From Bedellia somnulentella (lineage: Eukaryota; Arthropoda; Insecta; Lepidoptera; Bedelliidae): a stretch of 64,000 nt of DNA. The notes below the pieces were generated by a model that saw nothing but the letters and a program-made list of their open reading frames with translations, made no database searches and had not been told where the DNA came from. A program made the translations under genes and the position numbers. The stretch lies in the NCBI GenBank assembly GCA_963576735.1, contig OY755198.1, forward strand, positions 1,736,001 to 1,800,000. Reading direction: 5' to 3'. Below are positions 41,147 to 50,100 of the stretch, piece by piece. How positions within the stretch are numbered: position 1 is the first letter of the stretch; every line of letters begins with the position of its first letter.

Positions 41147-44100
41147 AATTTTACTGATTGCATTTTTAGCATCAGTATCGACCTCTAATCACCACCTGAT
41201 GGTTATTTTGAAAATATATTTCATGTACAGAATTGACCTCTCTACAGATTTATTATAAGTATAGATTAGCCTGTATGTATATATGTATGTATGTATATAT
41301 GTATGTATGTATGTAACCGACTCCTTTGAACTCGATTTTGACCCACTTTAAACAAACTATGTTTGCTGTGTAGTGCCATCTTAGAATAGTACTACCCCAT
41401 ATCTTCCGGTGGGTGTAAGTAAGAGGCGACTAACGGCATTGGGGCTTTGAAGGGATTTATGGGCGATGCGGTTGGAGACCCATCACCAACAACCTTTATT
41501 TCACCATGTTTTCCCCACGCAACTTACCAAAAGTGGCTGAGGAATTTTTAATTCCCTAGCTCTGGCTACCCCTTCAAGGGATCTATAGCCGTGAGTATAT
41601 GTATGTTAAAACGAACCGATTTAATTCAAACTTCGTAAAATATCAAGAATCAGTGACAATATAATAACTTTATAGGTTTATCTCATTGACCTGCTTACGG
41701 TCGGCAGGATTTAATAATTTCATTTGGTCCAGGACTAAAAAGTAAAATAAATGCAGTTTAAAAAATCCTAAAAAACATGTGGGAGTCATGTTAGAGCGCA
41801 CACTACTGCGGACTCACTCGCACATAGCAGCATCTCACTCATATCCTACATCGCGATATGTTAATGATTTCCGAGTTAAGCATAAATACAAATTATAAGT
41901 TGGTACACAGCAGTGATTTGTATGTACGAGTATGTATCTATAATTTCAGCTTCGAGCCCTCCGCCGAAGGAAGGGCGGAACCTCGCGAAGGGGACCCTGA
42001 CCAAGAGCTCACAAAAGACGTGCCTCTGCCTGAAGTAAAGGGCTCTAGGGTTTACGCCAAAATTGCCGGGAGGGATGTTCACGGTAAAGACATTTTATAC
42101 TACATACATACATATACTCACGCCATTAGTTCCCATTGGGGTAGGCAGAGACTATTGATCGCCACTTCGCACGATCCTGACAAACCTCTCTAGCTTCGTT
42201 TAAATCCATCAATCTTTTCAAACATGCTCTTTTATTCTTCATACTTCGGACGCCAGCCTTTTTGAGCACACTCTCAAGTTGGTACAAGTGTGTTCTCCGT
42301 GGTCGTCCTCTACTAACATTACCATCCACGCTAGCTCTATAGATCCCTTTTACCAATTTTCTATCATCCATCCTTATCATATAATTTTTTATATTATGAA
42401 GATTAAATGTAATACTTACTAAAATAAATTGAACGCCAAAAGTATTAATTGACTGAATTTTCCGTTGCTTTGAAAGGTGTTCACATTCACATTTTTTACA
42501 ACTCTTAAAAGTATATGTGCGTAAAGTTAATGCAGTAGAAATGAGTAAAATTTGTGTTGTAAGGCTATCGACCGACTTCTGAATTGAGTATTCCAGCTGA
42601 GAACAACTTAAGTATCGTTCTGTCGCATTAAAATCTTAACATCTGAATGAGACAAAACGTTACTTAAGTCGTTCTCAGTTTGAATACTCAATTCAGAAAT
42701 CGGGCGTATGTGATTGAGTTAGAACTACTATTAATGAGAGAAAGAGTGACGAGGTCACATATATATATCAAATAAAGAATGTTCTCAAAAAGTCCGTAGT
42801 CTGTATAATGAAAAAGAATGAACTATATGATTCATGAATGTGGACGAAGCTTAAAAGGTTTTGATTATCGTACTAACTGGCGATCGATAGTCTTTGCCAA
42901 CCCCAATAAAATCTACTGACGTGAATATATATAATTTAATTTAAATCTTTTTGTTCATGAAAACCTCATGTGGGGATTATTACTAATAAACAAAGAATAA
43001 ATAAAGGAAAGAAAAATTTCGACACAGGCGGGATTCGAACCCGCGACCTCGGGTATACGCCCCCGTCGCTCTTGCCAACTGAGCTACCGTGTCAGTGGCT
43101 GCCAGCCACTACATAATAATCCCCACATGAGGTTTTCATGAACAAAAAGATTTAAATTATGTGATAGTTAAGCGTTTTCAACATTTGCATTCTATCTGAA
43201 AAGATAGACAAGTGGCCTTCCGAATTAGTAAAAAATTCGGAGGTAGGAAACGCAAACACTACTAAAACGTGTAAAAGAAATAAAGGATAGAAGAATTTCG
43301 CGCTGGCAGCCACTGACACGGTAGCTCAGTTGGCAAGAGCGACGGGGGCGTATACCCGAGGTCGCGGGTTCGAATCCCGCCTGTGTCGAAATTTTTCTTT
43401 CCTTTATTTATTCTTTGTTTATTAATATATAATTTAATTATATTTTCAGGCGAATCCTTCGTCCGTCTCTCAGGCCCAATAAGTCAGGTATCAGAAACCA
43501 GGACAGGAAGAGCAGCAACGTACGAGCTGACTCCTGAAGATATAGCGTACAGACGAGCTTCGGACGACCGATTTTATTATAACGATACTAATATACTGCC
43601 GAATGGTAGAGCTAGTTCTGTTGTAAGTATTTGAACCAACATACATATTATCAACCGTGATAGCCCAGTGGGTAGAACACTCGGTTATCGTGCAAACGAC
43701 TAGTGTTCAAATCCTGGGTCGGGCCTAAACCAATTTGTCTTTTCTAAAGACAATTGTGTGGTTAATTTATCATGGTTGTTAACGGTGAGGGAAAACATCG
43801 CACAGTGGTACCGCCGCCATACAAGGGCGGTCATAAATACCTTACTCTCTTAATTTGCATTTTTTTTTGGGTAAATCAATAAAATAACGTTTAAGATTGT
43901 ATACTAATGATGTATTTAATTGTTAGAAGTAAATAAAGAAGTAAAAGTATACCACCACCACGATTTTTATACAATTCAAAGAAATAAAATAAATAGGTAT
44001 AAATATATTAATTTATTTCTAATGAAAACTACGAAATATCTACTTTTTGGTATTAATAAAATTGTCAATTTACAATTTTTACCATAAAAAATACATTATA

Positions 44101-47100
44101 ACTATTTCTATTTTAAACGTACAGCTAAGTATACATGCATATCTTACTAAACTGAAAAAAATACTACAGATAAATTGGAATATAAATCAAACTTTTAGTA
44201 GATGATTTCAACACTTCTTTAGACATAACACTCTTCTTCTGACGGGGGAGTTTTCGAAGGCCAGTAATAAATGGATCCAAACTGAGTAAAAGTCTATTTA
44301 GCAAATCCGAATTACTAACTTCTCTTGACATCTTGCGCGTGTGATCTCGTCTGAAGGACTTATAGAATTTATTGTTTGATTCAGCTGCCTCTTCAGATAA
44401 CTCCCCGAACGATACTAAAACGTGTTGCGCTACCTGAGCCCCGTGAATGAGCACTTTGTGGACGGAAGCTGGAAGGTTCAACCACGGATATTCTTGAATC
44501 AAAAGATGCGCGGTTTCTAATTCATACTTCTCGAAAATTACTTAAAATATGTTTATGTTTCTGTGCAACTGTTCCGCCATGTTCCAATAGCCATACCTAA
44601 AATAAATGCATCCTTGTAAAGGTACATTTAATCGTATAACCTGGAAAGAAAAGTTGAAACTGTTGTATCGGGTTTTGAGAATTTGCTAATTTTGAGTCTA
44701 CGCAGTAGTCTTTAAGAACTCGTAGAAGCTACATAGGCAGCTCTTGGCGGCTGATTTTTTTTGTATTCGAAAGAAGACACTTTAATCTTAAAATTGTACT
44801 ATGTGAGAACCATTGACGATATCTGACATACTCTTAAAACTTTAGGAAAAGTCAAAATAATGTTAATTTTTAAACAAAATATTGTTGTACATTAGAAGGG
44901 ACAAACATGTTCTAATATGACAGATAACGGTTTAAAATGTACCTGAATTGTAATACATACCTTGTTCTTGGAAATTCATATCCCATAAGTCACTCACAAA
45001 CAATGCAATTCTGAGAATTCACTACCGCATAAACAATGTTCTAATGAGTCACTGATAACGGCGAGCATAAGGGTAAGATGCTTTCACTTTGAGGGTCAAA
45101 AGCAAATTGTTCTCAAATGAAAAGGGTGACATATTTATACTTTTTGGATAGCTTGTTTATCGGTTTATCGGTAAAAACAATAAAATGAATAGTATTTAAT
45201 AGTCGACTTTACCGATTAATGGCCTATGGCGGTACCACTGTGCATCGTGAGGAAACCCACATGGCTGAGTTGTACTTAGTCATGTGACAGTGTATTCGTA
45301 CAAAACGGCGATAGGCCTGCCCCCTATCACGTGAGTACACTGTCTATGCAAAACGTGGGTACTCTGAACACCAGGTGACAAAGTCACGTGATGTTCAGAA
45401 GTATAAGTACCTCTGCCAACCCCTTCGGGGATATTCGGCGTGAACGTTTATGTTTATGTTTTATGTTTTATACATATTATCACGGCTGTGAATCCCAAGA
45501 AGGGATGGCTGAGGCCCTAATGCTTCTGTACAACAATAATGTTACGTGGTGGTCAAAGTACCCACTTTTCGCTTGGACAATGTACTCACATGATAAAAGG
45601 CATGATTTAATGACATTTTTTTTTACAATTATAAACAAAATATTATCGAGCAAATGTCCACTAGGAACTCCTCCGAAACGACTGAACCAATTTAAATGAA
45701 ATTTTGCATACACATGCGGTAGGTCTGAGAATAGGTTTTTAACTATTTTATTTACTCTTTTAAGTTGTAAGGGTTTCACACCCCTATCATTTTATATCTA
45801 TTTTATCGACTACAAATTCTTTAGAAAACATTAACATGGCAAAACCACGTTATATATATAAATTTATATATATAGTAGTACAAGTAATTATATTATATTA
45901 GTTAAACCCCCGGGAATTGAACTAAAGCCCTCCGCATTGTGAGCCATACAGTTCACAACTAGTCGATGGAGGTAAATTTCCTCTTTTAATTTAAAAGTAT
46001 TATCTTTCCAGGTAGTAAATCAGATGGGAGCTATTCTAACGAGTGTCAACATAGGATTAAGTTCGAAGTTGTATGGAGCACCCGGAGATAATTTACAGGT
46101 GAGGATTAAAAAAATGCTGTGTAGTGTCGGCTTAGAATAGCACTACCCCATTTCTTCCGGTGGGTGTACGTAAGAGGCGACTAACGGTATTGGGGCTTTT
46201 AAGGGATTTTTGGGCGATGCGGTTTGAGACCCATCACCAAAAACTTTTCTTTTTACCATCTTTTCCCCAATCAACTTCCAAAAGTGGCTGAGAAATTTCT
46301 AATTCCTTAGCTCTGGCTACCCCTTCTGGGGATTTATATCCGTGAGTATATGTATGTTTCATTAAAAAAAATGCGGATAATTTAGCATAAATATATGTCA
46401 CACCCGAGAGGATATGACTAAACAGAAACACTGATAAAAGAAAATTCATACACACATACACTCAAGGCTATAAATATGAACAGCCAAAGCTTCAGAGCCA
46501 AAGTTTCCAACCGCGTCGCTCAAAAACCACTTAAAAAGCCCCATACCCTGAGTCGCCTCTTACGATCACCCATGGGAAGAAATGGGGTAGTGACATATTA
46601 AGCCGACACTACACGGGAACTATACATATACTACGTAGGCTATAAATGCCTTGAAGGGGTAGCCAGAGCTTTAAAATCAGAAAATGTTTCAGCCACTTTT
46701 TGAAGGAATGTTGGGAAAATATTGTAAAATAATTTTTTTGGTGATGGGTCTCCAACAGTATCACCCAAAAACCACTTAAAAAGCCCCGATACTCTTAGTC
46801 GCCTTTTATGCCCATGCGAATGGAATGGGGTAGTGCTATTCTAAGCCGATACTACACAGCAAACACACAAATTTGATACAAAGCGCCAATATTAATATTA
46901 TTCTATACATTTCAAAACCCATTTCTACCCGTGGGTGATCGTAAGAGGCAACTAAGGGCATAAAGGCTTTTCAAGTGATTTTGGGCGATGTGGTTGGAGA
47001 CCCGTCACCAAAAAAAATTATTATTTATTTTTCCCCACGCAACTTCCAAAAGTGGCTGAGGAATTTCTTATTCCTTAGCTCTGGCTACCCCTTCTAGGGA

Positions 47101-50100
47101 TTTATAGCCGTGAGTATATGTATGTATGTATATGTATTTCAAAACCGTCGGTTTTCACGACACTCATAGAAAAAAATGCCTTAAAATACACTTTCTTTAT
47201 TTTCAGATACATTTTGAAGTAACAAACTACAGAGATCAAGCAATTCCATTCAGGTTTGAGGCCGTTGGAGAACTAAGGTTTTTGAGGGGAATATCTCCTG
47301 ACAGGTTAGTTATGTTATTTTAGCTGTGGATTGTCGGCTTATAATAGCACTACCCCATTTCTTCTCGTGGGTGTTCGTAAAAGGCGACTAAGGGTTTTAA
47401 GGCTTCTTTTATGTATATTTGAAAGATGTGGCTGGAGACTTATCACCGACATCTTTTATTTACTTTACAACAGCGGCAGAAATATCTAATACTGAAGCTC
47501 TGGCTACTCTCTTGTGGGTTTTATAGTCGTGAGTATATGTATGTATATTTATTTAATGTCTGTATTTATTTATTTTTTAATTGCATTTTCAGGCAAACCC
47601 TACTCTCCGGTCAAACTGCTACTGTGGTAGTCAGTGTTGGCATCACTACAACCGCCCAACCAGGGGCTCGTGACTTCATCACCTTCACTGCATACGGTAA
47701 GGAGATACATACATATACTCACGGCTATAAATCCCTAAAAGGGGTAGCCAGAGCTAAGGAATTAGAAATTCCTCAGCCACTTTTGGAAAGTTGAGAGGGG
47801 AAAAGATGGTAAAATAAAGGTTGTTGGTGATGGGTCTCCAACCGCATCGCCCAAAAATCCCTTAAAAGCCCCAATACCGTTAGTCGCCTCTTACGTACAC
47901 CCACCGGAAGAAATAGGGTAGTGCTATTCTAAGCCGACACTACACAGCAATACTAAATAAGTGAGGAAATTATACTTTTGAATATCACATAAAACTTTTC
48001 TGACCAGCATAGTTAGAATGAGCATCCTTTTAACTAGATAACGCGTAGTATAAAACAGACATCTCTTTCGCACTTACTTAATATTGTATACTTTCATCTC
48101 ATTCTAACCGATATCGTGACGATCAAGATAGATAGATAAAGTTTGTAATGTAAAAGACGATCACTTACGGCGGTACATTTTTTTTTCATTCTTTCAAATA
48201 GATAAATAAACATAAACATAACATAAACGTATACGCCAAATATCCCCGAAGGGGTTGGTAGAGGTACTAATATATCTGGTGTTCAGAGTACCCACGTTTT
48301 GTTTGGGTAGTGATAGGGGGCCTAGCGCCATTTTGTACGAATACACTGTCACATGACTAAGTACAACTCAGCCATGTGGGTTTTCTCACGATATGTTTAA
48401 ATTCAAATAGATGTGTAAATAATTCCATGCTTCGGAGGGCACGTTAAGCCGTCAGTCCCGGCTACTACTACGGTAGTAGTCGTAAGTCTGCCAACCAGCA
48501 ATTGGCCAGCGTGGTGGACTATGGCCAAATCGCCCTATATAGGGTAGGCTCGAGCCCCTTGGTGGGGACATATATAGGCTGTGAGAGTGAGAGAAGTGTA
48601 AATAAATAAAAACCCCCTAAAATTCCCAGGTTCATCGACCGGCCTAGAGCAAGTTTCGGTATCGACGTACGTATACGTGACCAATCCGGAGCAAGCTCTC
48701 CAGGACACGTGGTCTCCGACGCTGCGGCACGTGTTCCAGGGGAGCTGCGTCGGGAAGACCGGCGACGATTGCGCGACACATCCCTGGGCCGTCAGCGTGA
48801 TGGCCAAGGATGGTATTGGAGGTGAGATATTGAGCAATTGAGAATGAGAGATGGGGGGAGAAGGGAGTTTTATTTAACAGTTTAGTGAGAGAAACAGACA
48901 GAGAGAGAGAAAGAGTAACAAGAGGGATATAAAAAATTGAGTTGAAATAACTATTTCGTCACATATGAAAATATTGGGAATGAAAAGCACGCTTTAATGA
49001 GGAGGCAGCTTCTAGTTTGGCATCTTTCACCGTATTCTCCAAGGTAATTCAACAAGATGGACGACAAAATGACATAGAAAAATAAATGACAAAAGCGAAA
49101 TTCTGTAAAATAGTTAAACATACTATCAATTATCAGAACAATTAATTGTAATTCAGTAAAGTGTAGAACGAAATGGTTTCTTTTTTACGAAGTGTAACAA
49201 AATAACTAGAGAAAATATATAATATGTCTTCATATATTTAGTTTTTAATAAATAATATTTAGGGCTAACAATCTCTAGAAAGGGTAGCCAAACTTTCATA
49301 ATAAGGAATTCCTCAGCCACTTTTGGCAGTTGAGTGGGGGAAAAGATGGGTCTCCAACCATATCTGTAAATTAAACTGCTGTGTAGTGTCGGCTTAGAAT
49401 AGCACTACCCCATTTCTTCCTATGGGTTATAATATAGTAAAGGGCGACTAAGGGGTATCGGGGCTTCTTAAGTGATTTTTGGGAGATGCGGTTGGAGACC
49501 TTTTATCCAAAACATTTAACTTCCAAAAGAAGCTGAAGAATCTGATTCAGAAGCTCTGGCAACCCGTTTTAGGGATTTATAACCGTGAGTATATGTATGC
49601 TCCTATCTGTGCCTGAACAAGGTCCATAGTGATGTTGTGTTATTATAAATTTATAACCTTGAACAGCTATGGAATGCAATGAATCAATTTGAATTTGAAT
49701 TATCCTATATAAATGTGAAAGTTGAGATGTTTGGATGTTTAGAAGAAAGAAAGAAAGAAAGAAAGAAAAACATTTATTCATTGCTAAGCTTGAGTAAACA
49801 ATACATGAAACATAACAACAAAATAATATTAAGGTTGGTTTTACAACAAAAGAAAAAATAATAATAATAATATATAAGTTAACAAAAATAAATAATAATA
49901 AAAAAAAAAACTCAAAATAAAACATGAGTTATAACATAAGAAAAAAGCAAACATAAATAAAAACGAACCAAAATATATGATGACTTAATAAAATTATTAA
50001 GAACCTGTCACCTGTGTTTGTGTGTTTGACGCAAAAAGGCTCCTCAAGTACATAATGTATATAAATGAAATTTGGCAGAATGCTAGATAATGACCCAAAT

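Larger units (their letters stand above)
43654..45469 (+). repeat. SINE-T, full length, interrupted by a Transib element
   Basis: The head ACCGTGATAGCCCAGTGGG and box-B-like GTTCAAATCC run to ...GGGAAAACATCG (43800); the rest resumes at 45243 and ends CGGCGTGAACGTTTATGTTT. A 13-bp target duplication ATACATATTATCA flanks it (43641-43653, 45470-45482), as expected of LINE-mediated insertion. Confidence 0.9.

Noticed and set aside
41858..42193. 111-codon frame taken as one gene
   Set aside because: Only 41950-42083 is coding, as exon 12; the rest is intron and the CATA tail of a LINE.
44164..44550. Host gene exon on the minus strand within intron 13
   Set aside because: It lies wholly inside an insertion with inverted ends and a 5-bp duplication, and matches a transposase tail.
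49569..49925. Hydrophobic 118-codon minus-strand frame
   Set aside because: Poly-A/T and GAAA low-complexity DNA gives Phe/Ile/Leu strings; no start context, splice sites or family pattern.
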